The notes under the pieces were generated by a model. The model did no database searches. It was not told the origin of the DNA and saw only the letters and a list, made by a program, of their open reading frames with translations. Below are positions 18,223 through 25,807 of a DNA stretch of 64,000 nt, piece after piece. This DNA is from Neobacillus niacini (GTDB lineage Bacteria; Bacillota; Bacilli; Bacillales; Cytobacillaceae). The translations under genes and the position numbers were made by a program. The stretch spans positions 3,793,001-3,857,000 of the forward strand of contig NZ_JAUSZN010000001.1 of NCBI RefSeq assembly GCF_030817595.1, written 5' to 3'. Every line of letters starts with the position of its first letter. The first letter of the stretch is position 1.

Positions 18223-18630
18223 TCACCCCTCTAACAGTTCCTTAAATACTAATCTTCGTTTTGTTTGCTTTTGTTCCGCCTTCTTCAACAATTTCCTGCC
18301 TTTATCCTTTAACCAATAATATTTAGCTCCTGAATCATCCCAGTTGGTTTCAATGCATCCAGACTGCTCTAATCGATGTAATACTGTATACAAAAAACCT
18401 TCATTGTTTTCAAATTTCAGAATCCCCCGTCCCCGAAGAAGCCCTGTTAATTCATGACCTGTTTTTTCTTGAACAAGAAGCTGCATAACGGCAAGCAAGA
18501 TATCCTCATCGCTTTCTTCCTGTTGATTTATTTTTTTGCGTATTGACTTTTGATGGTGCTCTGAAAAAGTTAAGTCAGCAAATGTTCTCTTATCCATTAC
18601 CTTCTTTAAATTCTTTAAACGATCCTCCAC
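18223..18630 (-). CDS. PadR-like wHTH protein with anti-sigma-like N-terminus
   Basis: The 135-residue protein has a PadR winged helix (about 40-125: LLRGRGILKFENNEGFLYTV, LHRLEQSGCIETNWDDSGAK, YYWLKDKGRKLL). Ahead of it lies LKNLKKVMDKRTFADLTFSE, which matches the cytoplasmic motif of the anti-sigma protein at 9792-11126 (shared L, N, L, K, M, D, then D and F). The start is GTG at 18630 with TTGGAGGAA before it, 2 bp after the sigma stop. The position, directly behind the sigma gene, also fits an anti-sigma role. It may both bind the sigma factor and bind DNA. Its partner SEDS gene carries the PadR-associated HAAS domain. Confidence 0.8.
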   Translation of the reverse strand: MEDRLKNLKKVMDKRTFADLTFSEHHQKSIRKKINQQEESDEDILLAVMQLLVQEKTGHELTGLLRGRGILKFENNEGFLYTVLHRLEQSGCIETNWDDSGAKYYWLKDKGRKLLKKAEQKQTKRRLVFKELLEG

Positions 18631-18632
18631 AC

Positions 18633-19166
18633 TTATTCCTCCAATCGTTCTTTTAGAAGCTCTTTCGCTCGTCGTAGTCTTGTTTTAACCGTATTTTGGC
18701 CTGTTTCGGTTACTGCAGCGATTTCCTTGATTGGCAGATCTTCGTAGTAAAAAAGATATATCACTTCCCTATATTTAATCGGAAGTGTCATAATCGCGGC
18801 TATTAATTCATCATCTTCTTCTCTTTGGATGACGGTCTGCTCGACCAGTTCCTTATTCGTACCGTGGATTGGTATTTCTTCACCTGCTGTAACCACATTC
18901 TTTTGGTACCATCTTCTGTGAAAATCCTTGCAATGATTAATGGCAATCCTCCACAACCAAGTTCTCAATTTTGCTTTCCCACTATATGTATGGAGGTTTT
19001 TATAGCATTTAACAAAAATATCCTGAGTTAAATCCTCCGCAATTGCTTGATTATTTACATAGGAATACGCAAGCTGCAAAATCTCTTGTCCGTACTGATT
19101 CATGATTTCATCAATGATGTGTTCTTTATCATCTATGGCAATTCCACCGATTATCATCTCTTCCAC
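18633..19166 (-). CDS. ECF-type RNA polymerase sigma factor (second)
   Basis: The protein is about 177 residues with region 2 (LQLAYSYVNNQAIAEDLTQD, FVKCYKNLHTYSGKAKLRTW) and region 4 (LPIKYREVIYLFYYEDLPIK, AAVTETGQNTVKTRLRRAKE). I take GTG 19166 as start, 8 nt behind GGAG; the GTG at 19175 overlaps the ribosome binding site and ATG 19157 is a further option. It heads an operon with the PadR-like and HAAS-SEDS genes. A CGTCTAA -10 element lies just upstream. It is similar in design to the sigma gene at 11095, so the two are likely paralogues of one ECF group. Confidence 0.9.
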   Translation of the reverse strand: MEEMIIGGIAIDDKEHIIDEIMNQYGQEILQLAYSYVNNQAIAEDLTQDIFVKCYKNLHTYSGKAKLRTWLWRIAINHCKDFHRRWYQKNVVTAGEEIPIHGTNKELVEQTVIQREEDDELIAAIMTLPIKYREVIYLFYYEDLPIKEIAAVTETGQNTVKTRLRRAKELLKERLEE

Positions 19167-19187
19167 TACCTTCACTCCTTCCTATAC

Positions 19188-19216
19188 TTAGACGATGTGA
19201 CCTGTTAGGAAGTTTT
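19188..19216 (-). promoter_or_regulatory. ECF-type promoter of the second sigma operon
   Basis: AAAAC (minus strand, 19212-19216) is followed after 17 bp by CGTCTAA (19188-19194). The -10 and spacing equal those at 11686-11714, though the -35 matches only the AAC core. The start codon follows 22 bp later. Confidence 0.6.
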
Positions 19217-19226
19217 TAAGATCTTT

Positions 19227-19430
19227 CTTTTTCCAAGGCTGTGTTAAATTTGGCTGTTGATTTACGCTCCTGGCGCTATGCTTTCCGCGGGCTCGCCCGT
19301 GAGCCTCCTCGGTCGTTCCGACCTGCGGGGTCTCACTCAGCTCGTTCATCCCGCAGGAGTCAAGCGCCCTCCGCTCCAATCAACAGGTTCTAAAATCAAT
19401 ATTCTCCTTTAACGCAGCCTTTTCCAAAAA
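19227..19430. repeat. GC-rich dispersed Bacillus repeat with inverted ends
   Basis: Outer arms CTTTTTCCAAGGCTGTGTTAA (19227-19247, quoted to its last base by position) and its near-complement at 19409-19430 enclose a GC-rich core (19254-19386) whose own ends are CTGTTGATT and AATCAACAG. The core contains CGCTTGACTCCTGCGGGA-like and GGCTCACGGGCGAGCCCGCG segments. I recognise this as an element scattered through many Bacillus genomes. It could fold into a large hairpin. A 63-codon open frame inside it is an artefact of the GC-rich core. Confidence 0.75.
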
Positions 19431-19470
19431 AAGAAGCCTAGAATAAGTTAACCTTATCCTAAAGCTTCTT
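19431..19470 (-). terminator. Terminator of the YbaK gene
   Basis: On the minus strand AAGAAGC...GCTTCTT with an inner stem GGATAAG/CTTATTC is followed by TTTTTTTGG, about 50 bp after the stop at 19523. It directly abuts the dispersed repeat. Confidence 0.8.
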
Positions 19471-19522
19471 TGTATTATTTACTCGGTTTGACGAGCGCAA
19501 GAGAAGAATATTAATTTGTTTT

Positions 19523-20023
19523 TTAACCAACCTTCTTTTCTTGCTCAGAATCTTCCCAACCTTTACAAACATCGACCCATTCTTTTGCATATGAATAGCG
19601 ATAAATCTCTTCATTCGTTAGTTCAATCGCTGAATTGGTGCTGCCACATGCCGGGAAAAGTGTATCAAATCTTTTCATGGAAACATCAAGGTAAACATCT
19701 AGTTCATTTTTTAATCCGAATGGGCAAACTCCACCGATTGCATGACCGGTCTGCTCCAGCACTTCTTCCGGAGTCAGCATTCTGGCCTTGAACCCAAAGG
19801 TATGACGAAATTTCTTGTTATCAATTTTCACATCTCCAGCAGCAACAATCAAAAGGGCTTTTTCCCCTTCTCCTCTAAAAGATAAAGTTTTTGCTATGCG
19901 GGCCGGAATCACTCCTATTGTTTCGGCTGCTAAATCCACTGTTGCACTTGATGTGTCAAATTCCATCACATCTTGTTCTCTGTTCCATTGCCTGAAATGG
20001 GCTTTTACACTTTCGATTGACAT
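19523..20023 (-). CDS. YbaK/EbsC-type aminoacyl-tRNA deacylase
   Basis: The 166-residue protein has the YbaK/ProX fold: ARIAKTLSFRGEGEKALLIV with the conserved Lys, DVKIDNKKFR, and the loop GHAIGGVCPFGLK (about 90-102) that lines the active site. Family members hydrolyse mischarged Cys- or Ala-tRNA(Pro). CGSTNSAIELT near the C-terminus is also typical. AAAGGA lies 8 nt before the ATG at 20023; the ATG at 20032 overlaps the ribosome binding site. It is a housekeeping-type editing enzyme in trans to ProRS, by family inference. Confidence 0.88.
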   Translation of the reverse strand: MSIESVKAHFRQWNREQDVMEFDTSSATVDLAAETIGVIPARIAKTLSFRGEGEKALLIVAAGDVKIDNKKFRHTFGFKARMLTPEEVLEQTGHAIGGVCPFGLKNELDVYLDVSMKRFDTLFPACGSTNSAIELTNEEIYRYSYAKEWVDVCKGWEDSEQEKKVG

Positions 20024-20156
20024 CCTGTCCATCCTTTCCTACTTGTTATTATGGAAAATAATAACACACTTTAGTTAGGAAAAGCGAAAAGGTGCTCATG
20101 CCCCAATCATACTTAATAGTTCCTGAACATACATCATCTTGACTCTGTATTTAAAT

Positions 20157-20836
20157 TTACAATTCACGATTCGTACTATGTACACCGATGAAATCTTGCA
20201 TTCTATTTATAATAACCTTCATCGCTTCAATCGTTGCTGCAATGTCACCATTCACTTCTAAACTATGGTTGGCATCTGGTATAACTAACGTACTTATTAA
20301 CTTATTAGTCTCAAGTAAGGAAATTCGTTCCTGTAGATAATGTTGATCTTGGTCTCCAATGATACAAAGATTGGGAATTCTCGTTTTCAACAGCGTATCA
20401 AACACGAAATCTTCCTTTAATAATGGCGTCAACCAAATTCCCATTGGAAGACTAATAAATTTCCTTTTCGTCATTCCATTGCCATCGGGATAGTACCAAT
20501 TGACTTACTCAGCAAGAAGCACTTTTCATAAATAGTATCTATTAAAACTTCACTTACTACCGTCCTAACATCCTCATACATCCAATGCTCTTGCTCCGTT
20601 TTGTTAAGCTTGACAAAATGTTTACTTTTAATAAAGTTATAATTGATATGCAAAATATCTACACCATTTTCTGCAAATAAATTCGTAGCATAATGGAACA
20701 GCGGTTGTTGTGTGGAATAGCCGATTCCTGGGAGCATAATGCATATACTATTATTTGGCTGCTTACTGCGAATCCATAGATATGGAATGGTTGAGTATTC
20801 ATTTCTTACTACTTCACCTTCAATTATTTCATACAT
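20157..20836 (-). pseudogene. Alpha/beta hydrolase gene split by a frameshift
   Basis: Two frames encode the two halves of one hydrolase of about 226 residues. The first (stop at 20471) has SICIMLPGIGYSTQQPLFHY and the nucleophile segment FLLSKSIGTIPMAME. The second (20157-20474) has WLTPLL, the acid loop CIIGDQDQHY and the catalytic His in DANHSLEVNG. They meet in an ATGA overlap where EW(T/V)KR should be continuous; loss of one G explains it. Thus either a pseudogene, an assembly indel, or two subunits that reassemble. GAGGTG lies 6 nt before the ATG at 20836. Confidence 0.75.
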
Positions 20837-20922
20837 GAGGGACACCTCACTTAATCTTTAGTCTAGCTTCTATGAGTTTTATAAAATATCCTTTAATTAC
20901 TAGTGAAAGAGGTAGTTTAATT

Positions 20923-21327
20923 TTGAGTCATAGACAAATTCACAGTTCACTAAAAGTATTGCTGGTTTCAAATCTAGAAAAGTCAAAGCATTATTATAGG
21001 GAAGTCTTAGGCTGCGAGGTAACAGAATGGTGGGTGATTCGGGATGGTTTCACGGGATTAGCTATTAAGTTACTTCAGGCTAATTCTCTTGAAGATGTTA
21101 GGCCAAACAGATGCGCAAGAGAATATAATCGAACTGCTCCGGATGTTTATTGTTATGTAGAGAACTGGACTGCACTCGACGAACTATATGCGGAATTTAA
21201 AGAAAAAAGTGCCAGGATTGTCATCGAACCCTGGATTGATAAAGAGGCTGGTCCATGGAAGGTATTTGCTATTTTAGATCCAGATGACTATTGCATCACC
21301 TTTGGAGGTACAAATACTAACAACTAA
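20923..21327 (+). CDS. VOC family protein (glyoxalase fold)
   Basis: The 134-residue protein contains SLKVLLVSNLEKSKHYYREV and the terminal ILDPDDYCITFGG of the VOC fold. The WVIRDGFTGLAIKLLQA and IEPWIDKEAGPWKVF segments resemble the FosB/dioxygenase-like subset but no specific activity can be assigned. I take TTG 20923 as start because AGAGG lies 10 nt upstream; the in-frame ATG at 20872 has no ribosome binding site. It is divergent from the broken hydrolase gene. Confidence 0.78.
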   Translation: MSHRQIHSSLKVLLVSNLEKSKHYYREVLGCEVTEWWVIRDGFTGLAIKLLQANSLEDVRPNRCAREYNRTAPDVYCYVENWTALDELYAEFKEKSARIVIEPWIDKEAGPWKVFAILDPDDYCITFGGTNTNN

Positions 21328-21357
21328 TGATTTTTTTTCATGATTGGAACATAAAAA

Positions 21358-21400
21358 AAAGGTCCGTAACTCCTTTGGAATTGGAGATTTACGGCCCTTT
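21358..21400. terminator. Bidirectional terminator between convergent genes
   Basis: AAAGGTCCGTAACTCC pairs with GGAGATTTACGGCCCTTT with small bulges. An A8 run precedes it, giving a good U-tract for minus-strand transcripts from the Gfo/Idh/MocA gene. Confidence 0.75.
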
Positions 21401-21474
21401 GACGGTATTAATGTTTTAACAGTCTGCCAGTCTTAAAGAGGTTATTGTATTTTAATTTTCTTGCAGCAGCTAAC

Positions 21475-21588
21475 TTAACTTTTCCTATGTGGAGATCCTG
21501 GATTCATTTTCATAAACTCCAGCCAATTTCCATCTGGATCTAATACTCAGAATTGGTTGTTCAAAGCTCTGCCTTCTGCTAGCTGGGG
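21475..21588 (-). pseudogene. VOC-family gene remnant (C-terminal end)
   Basis: Reading from 21588 gives PQLAEGRALNNQF, a stop, then VLDPDGNWLEFMKMNPGSPH and a final stop at 21475. VLDPDGNWLEFM is the classic VOC C-terminal strand. There is no start codon. The fragment begins within 4 bp of the end of the Gfo/Idh/MocA gene, so a deletion joined them. Confidence 0.65.
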
Positions 21589-21591
21589 TTG

Positions 21592-22656
21592 TTATATATC
21601 ATCTATTTGTATAGGTCGGCCTGTACGTGCGGATTGATAAATAGCTATTATGATTTTTAATGGCTTTAAACCTTCTTCGCCATTCACAACTGGTTCTCTA
21701 TCTTCCTTAATGGCATTTATCAGATCAGTAAACTGTAAACGATGGGAAGCACCATCAAGTGCTGCAGGGTTAACAGAAGCATGATTACTTTCTTCCCTAT
21801 TATGACTTTCAAAGCCAGCTATGTTGATCGCTTCACGTTCATCATTTGCATTTCGTAGATAAAGCTTTATCAATTGATCATTTTCTATCACCGCTGTACC
21901 ATTTGTTCCGATGATCTCCAAGCGGGCTGACAGACCTGGGTAAGCTGCTGTAGTTCCAACAATGGTTCCTAACCCGCCATTTTTAAATTTCATTGTGGCT
22001 ACAGCGACATCCTCCACTTCAATTCTTTCATGCGCTAATATAGCGGTATGTGCATATACACTTTCCACCTCTCCCATAAAATATTGAAATAAATCGATGG
22101 TATGGATGGCCTGATTGATTAATACTCCGCCTCCGTCCATTTCCTTTGTTCCTCGCCACTTACTAGTATCATAGTAGCTTTGAGGGCGATACCAATTCAC
22201 AGAAGCTTGTCCTAGTATCATTTTCCCGAATCGACCTGAATCAATATCCGCTTTAACCTTTACAGCTGGCGGATCAAAACGGTGTTGAGAAATAACACTT
22301 AATTTAACATGATTTTCACAGCATACATCAATCATTTGCTGTGCTTTCTCAAGGGATATATCCATTGGCTTTTCAACAATTACATGCTTTCCTGCCCGTG
22401 CAGCCTCTATAGCCATGTCAGCATGAGTACCGCTGGGTGTAATAATGGATACAATATCAATCTCTTTGCTTTTTAGCATTTCTTGATAATCGGTATACCA
22501 ATCTGAACCAGCCTTTTCCGCTAGCAATTTCGCTTTTTCTTCACTTCGGGAATATACAGCAGCCACTTTTGCTCCTTTAATCGCTGAAATTTGCTCATAA
22601 TGCGTGGTACTAATTAGCCCAGTTCCGACAATGGCAAACCCAAATTCCTTTTTCAT
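21592..22656 (-). CDS. Gfo/Idh/MocA family oxidoreductase
   Basis: The 354-residue protein has an N-terminal NAD(P) Rossmann fold (FAIVGTGLISTTHYEQI, about 6-22) and the EKP motif (HVIVEKPMDIS, near 92) that marks this family. The C-terminal substrate domain contains GGVLINQAIHTIDLFQYFMG with the conserved His. Enzymes of this group oxidise sugars, inositols or sugar nucleotides. AGAGGGGA precedes the ATG at 22656 (an upstream in-frame start is rejected). It is divergent from an IclR regulator with a long palindrome between, so it is probably that regulator's target. Confidence 0.88.
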   Translation of the reverse strand: MKKEFGFAIVGTGLISTTHYEQISAIKGAKVAAVYSRSEEKAKLLAEKAGSDWYTDYQEMLKSKEIDIVSIITPSGTHADMAIEAARAGKHVIVEKPMDISLEKAQQMIDVCCENHVKLSVISQHRFDPPAVKVKADIDSGRFGKMILGQASVNWYRPQSYYDTSKWRGTKEMDGGGVLINQAIHTIDLFQYFMGEVESVYAHTAILAHERIEVEDVAVATMKFKNGGLGTIVGTTAAYPGLSARLEIIGTNGTAVIENDQLIKLYLRNANDEREAINIAGFESHNREESNHASVNPAALDGASHRLQFTDLINAIKEDREPVVNGEEGLKPLKIIIAIYQSARTGRPIQIDDI

Positions 22657-22748
22657 TTCAATCCCCTCTACTTTCAACTGGCTTCCCCATTATTTTCGGC
22701 TTTATATTTATTACCATTTGATATTTTATAATGATATAATCGTATAAA

Positions 22749-22788
22749 TTAACCACATTGTAATACACGTGTATCACAATGTGGTTAA
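22749..22788. promoter_or_regulatory. 40-bp palindrome between divergent genes
   Basis: Arms TTAACCACATTGT and ACAATGTGGTTAA are perfect complements and the 14 bp between them (with ACACGTGT at the centre) are nearly so; only one base pair of 20 is mismatched. No T-run follows on either side, so it is not a terminator. It lies about 90 bp before the oxidoreductase start and 175 bp before the IclR start, suiting an operator. Confidence 0.6.
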
Positions 22789-22964
22789 CGATAGTATAGA
22801 TTATTCTAAAATGACCTGTCAATTATTCTTTCTTTATAATTTTGTTATTATAAATAGGTATATTTCTTTTCTGTTATTGTTGAAATTGAGTTTAGCTATT
22901 TTTATTCAATATCGCAATAAAATTTTATATAAGTGATTGGGTTAAGGAAGGAGTAGTAACTGTC

Positions 22965-23729
22965 TTGAACAAAAATGACCAAAATCAAAATAAAACATCT
23001 AATATCCAAGTAATTACACGTGCAGCTAAAATACTGCGAACGCTGAGAGAACATCCAAATGGTTTAAGCCTTTCACAGATTTCAAATGAAGTAGACCTGG
23101 CTAGGTCAACGGTTCAAAGAATTGTGGCAGCATTAGAGCAAGAAAACCTAGTTACAGCGGCATCTGCTAACAGCGGATTTCGGCTTGGCCCTGAGATTGC
23201 GAGGCTTGCTGGCGCTGTACATAGTGATTTAAGAGAAGAATTGAGACCATTTTTAATTCAGCTTTCTAATATGATTAATGAAACGGTCGACCTATCTATA
23301 TTAGATAATGGGAAGGTACTATTTGTTGATCAAATTATCGCTGCACATCCGCTGCAAGCAACCTCACAGCCTGGTGCCTCTTTTCCTTTGCATTGCACAG
23401 CAAATGGAAAAGCCATTCTCGCATCACTGCCTATAACTGAAGTTGAAAACCTGCTGCCAGAACAGCTTAAACGATACACGGATAAAACCATTACAAATCG
23501 GGATGAACTGTTAAATGAGTTAGAAACAGTTCGAAAAGAGGGAGTTTCTTTTTCAAGAGAAGAGCATATTGAGGGAATATGTGCAGTCGGTGCAGTTGTT
23601 GTAGATCGATTGGGCAATCGGAGTGCAGTCTCCATCCCACTCCCATCTACACGATTTTATGGAAATGAAGAAAAGCTAATTACTGCCCTAATCAAAACAT
23701 GTCAAAATATTAATCAACACTTCGCATAA
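22965..23729 (+). CDS. IclR family transcriptional regulator
   Basis: The 254-residue protein has an N-terminal winged helix (LREHPNGLSLSQISNEVDLA, RSTVQRIVAALEQENLV, about 28-65) and a GAF-like IclR effector domain (PLHCTANGKAILASL, FSREEHIEGICAVGAVV). The start is TTG at 22965 with AAGGAG 11 nt upstream. IclR regulators sense small organic acids or sugars; the divergent sugar-type dehydrogenase and palindrome suggest local control. The terminator after it is shared with the convergent azoreductase gene. Confidence 0.9.
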   Translation: MNKNDQNQNKTSNIQVITRAAKILRTLREHPNGLSLSQISNEVDLARSTVQRIVAALEQENLVTAASANSGFRLGPEIARLAGAVHSDLREELRPFLIQLSNMINETVDLSILDNGKVLFVDQIIAAHPLQATSQPGASFPLHCTANGKAILASLPITEVENLLPEQLKRYTDKTITNRDELLNELETVRKEGVSFSREEHIEGICAVGAVVVDRLGNRSAVSIPLPSTRFYGNEEKLITALIKTCQNINQHFA

Positions 23730-23739
23730 AAAATAAAAA

Positions 23740-23770
23740 GAAAGGCGCTGTAATTTTCCTAGCGCCTTTC
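23740..23770. terminator. Bidirectional terminator
   Basis: GAAAGGCGCT and AGCGCCTTTC form a perfect 10-bp stem with an 11-nt loop between the IclR gene (+) and the azoreductase gene (-). Confidence 0.85.
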
Positions 23771-23789
23771 TCCTATGCTTACTTCATTA

Positions 23790-24422
23790 TTATACTGCCA
23801 CTGCCGATAATTTCTTTGCTGCTTCTTTTACTTTTTCTAAACCTTCAGCAATAATCTTTTCTGCTTGTGCAGGCATTGCATTATGGCCTTCAATAATCAC
23901 TTCGTCGACGATTTCCATACCGAATACGCCGCCTACCACGTTTTTAATATAAGTAGCCGCCATTTCCATTGGTGCTGCTTCCGGTGTTGAGTAAATGCCG
24001 CCGCGTGCACTAAGAATTACAGCTTTTTTATCTGTCATTAATTGTACAAGTTGACCATTTTCGTCATATTTGAACGTGAAACCAGCTTGGTACACATAAT
24101 CAATGAAGGTTTGTAACGGTGCTGGAATTGTTAAGTTCCATAATGGGAATGCAAATACAACTAAGTCAGCTGCAGTAAGAGCATCCATTGCCTTTTGTTT
24201 TGCAGCAAGAAGACGCTTTTCAAGGTCAGTCATTTCTTCGCCTGATTGTAATTTACCGAAAGCGTTGAATAAATCTTGGCCAAAATAAGGCATATCTTCA
24301 GCGAAAACATCAAAAGTTGTGACATTTACACCTTCTACGTTTTCCATAAAAGTTTCATACATTTTACTTGATACAGCCTCGGAAGCCGGACGATTGTTTG
24401 CTTTCACTACTAAAACATTCAT
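23790..24422 (-). CDS. azoR: FMN-dependent NADH-azoreductase
   Basis: The 210-residue protein has the flavodoxin-like fold of AzoR: NVLVVKANNRPASEAVSSKM, FAFPLWNLTIPAPLQTFIDY (near 92-111), and ILSARGGIYS. It reduces quinones and azo compounds with NADH via bound FMN, protecting against thiol-reactive quinones. AAGGAG lies 11 nt before the ATG at 24422; the longer reading is rejected because it runs through that site. The upstream TATCTCGAATT resembles half of the MhqR operator that governs such genes in B. subtilis. Confidence 0.92.
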   Translation of the reverse strand: MNVLVVKANNRPASEAVSSKMYETFMENVEGVNVTTFDVFAEDMPYFGQDLFNAFGKLQSGEEMTDLEKRLLAAKQKAMDALTAADLVVFAFPLWNLTIPAPLQTFIDYVYQAGFTFKYDENGQLVQLMTDKKAVILSARGGIYSTPEAAPMEMAATYIKNVVGGVFGMEIVDEVIIEGHNAMPAQAEKIIAEGLEKVKEAAKKLSAVAV

Positions 24423-24470
24423 ATATATAATTCTCCTTTTTATCTTTAATCTTATTATTTTCAAATCATT

Positions 24471-24482
24471 TATCTCGAATTA
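24471..24482 (-). promoter_or_regulatory. Possible MhqR-like half operator before azoR
   Basis: TATCTCGAATTA matches one arm of the B. subtilis MhqR box (a TATCTCGAATT inverted repeat), 50 bp before the azoR start. The other arm is not conserved. The rest of the 380-bp region 24423-24803 shows only AT-rich sequence, an imperfect AGGTATT/AAATACCT repeat near 24530, and the fsa terminator. Confidence 0.3.
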
Positions 24483-24719
24483 ATAATATATTAATCTAGT
24501 ATTCCTGTCAATTAAACTTCTATAGTAGGTATTACCTGTTTTAAATATTAAATACCTGAGAAAAAAGTCTTATGGATTTATATTAACCCCAACATATTAT
24601 TCTTAGATATTTAATTTATCTTAATCCCCGGTTAAAAGGTTGTTGAAAGCCAATGAGATTAGTCGTTCATAAGAATTTCCATAATCAACATCTTTCTATA
24701 ACAGGGCCGATTAATAAAA

Positions 24720-24754
24720 AAACACCCTTATCTTCGACTTAGATAAGAGTGTTT
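24720..24754 (-). terminator. Terminator of the transaldolase-type gene
   Basis: AAACACTCTTATCT and AGATAAGGGTGTTT (minus strand) form a 14-bp stem with one wobble, followed by a T7 tract interrupted by A; 50 bp after the stop at 24804. Confidence 0.85.
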
Positions 24755-24803
24755 ACGACGTTCTCCCTCTTTAGGAGATTCGCCCTTATGTTGTATAAAA
24801 ATT

Positions 24804-25463
24804 TTAAACAGTTTTCCAGTCAGCTGCAAATTTTTCAAGACCTTGGTCTGTTAACGGATGTTTTGATAATTGCTCAATAACCTTAAATGGAATGGTTGCA
24901 ATATGAGCTCCTGCCAATGCCACACGTGTAACATGATCAGGGTGACGAACTGAAGCAGCAATGATTTGTGAATCCAAGCCTTGAACCTGGAACATCTTTG
25001 CGATTTTTGCAACTAATTCTACACCATCTTCGTTAATATCATCTAAACGACCTAAGAATGGTGAAACATATGTAGCTCCTGCACGTGCAGCAAGTAATGC
25101 TTGGTTCACACTAAAAATAAGGGTAACGTTTGTTTTAACACCTTTTTTCGTTAAATAGCGGCAAGCCTCTAATCCATCAAGTGTCATTGGAAGTTTAATG
25201 GTAATATTCTTATCGCCGCCGTTAATTTTAATAAGCTCATTAGCTTCTGCAATCATTTGTTCAGCTGTCAAAGCGTTTGGAGTTACTTCAGCAGAAACAG
25301 ACTCAACCTCTGGTACAGCATTTAAGATTTCAGCAATACGATCTTCGAATTTCACACCTTCTTTAGCTACTAAAGACGGGTTTGTTGTTACTCCTGATAG
25401 CACGCCAATTTTATAGGCTTTTTTAATTTCTTCAAGATTTGCAGTATCGATAAAAAATTTCAT
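24804..25463 (-). CDS. fsa: Fructose-6-phosphate aldolase/transaldolase (TalC/FSA type)
   Basis: The 219-residue protein is a short class I aldolase of the transaldolase family. [30 protein letters not shown], the Schiff-base Lys90 in TIKLPMT and [20 protein letters not shown] are all present. It either splits fructose 6-phosphate to dihydroxyacetone and glyceraldehyde 3-phosphate or moves dihydroxyacetone units in the pentose phosphate pathway; Bacillus homologues act as transaldolase. GGAGG is 11 nt before the ATG. rpiA follows in the pathway and is the next gene upstream on the same strand, 340 bp away. Confidence 0.93.
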   Translation of the reverse strand: MKFFIDTANLEEIKKAYKIGVLSGVTTNPSLVAKEGVKFEDRIAEILNAVPEVESVSAEVTPNALTAEQMIAEANELIKINGGDKNITIKLPMTLDGLEACRYLTKKGVKTNVTLIFSVNQALLAARAGATYVSPFLGRLDDINEDGVELVAKIAKMFQVQGLDSQIIAASVRHPDHVTRVALAGAHIATIPFKVIEQLSKHPLTDQGLEKFAADWKTV

Positions 25464-25627
25464 TAACTTTTTCCTCCAATTTTTTTAAATATAAGATTAT
25501 TTTAACTCTTTTCGACAGCATGTCCACTAAAATCGCCTCTTAAGCACTACAATTTTACAAGCATGGTGTCATCCCTAGAAGAACGATAGCGTATTATTAA
25601 GAACAATTCAATGACTGGTGTTGCTTT

Positions 25628-25790
25628 TTATATGGTCGAAAGTTTGACATCCAACCATTTTACTTCACTAAAGTGATACAGAAACCCTTTATTTTCTTTA
25701 TAATTCGAATAATTCAAATAAGCAATCTCAGTCAAATTCACCAGCCACGAATTTATAAATAAGTTACCCCTACTTCCAAATTTAACCCTT
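25628..25790 (-). other. Intergenic region with a faint coding remnant
   Basis: The 344 bp between fsa and rpiA hold no clear gene. One minus-strand frame is open for about 54 codons and ends with SNYKENKGFLYHFSEVKWLD and VKLSTI before a stop. It looks protein-like but has no start or ribosome binding site and no family I recognise. Confidence 0.2.
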
Positions 25791-25807
25791 TAATTTTCTG
25801 TTACAGC

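Noticed and set aside
19188..19379. 63-codon open frame in the GC-rich repeat
   Set aside because: It lies inside the dispersed repeat, has no ribosome binding site and no protein-like pattern.
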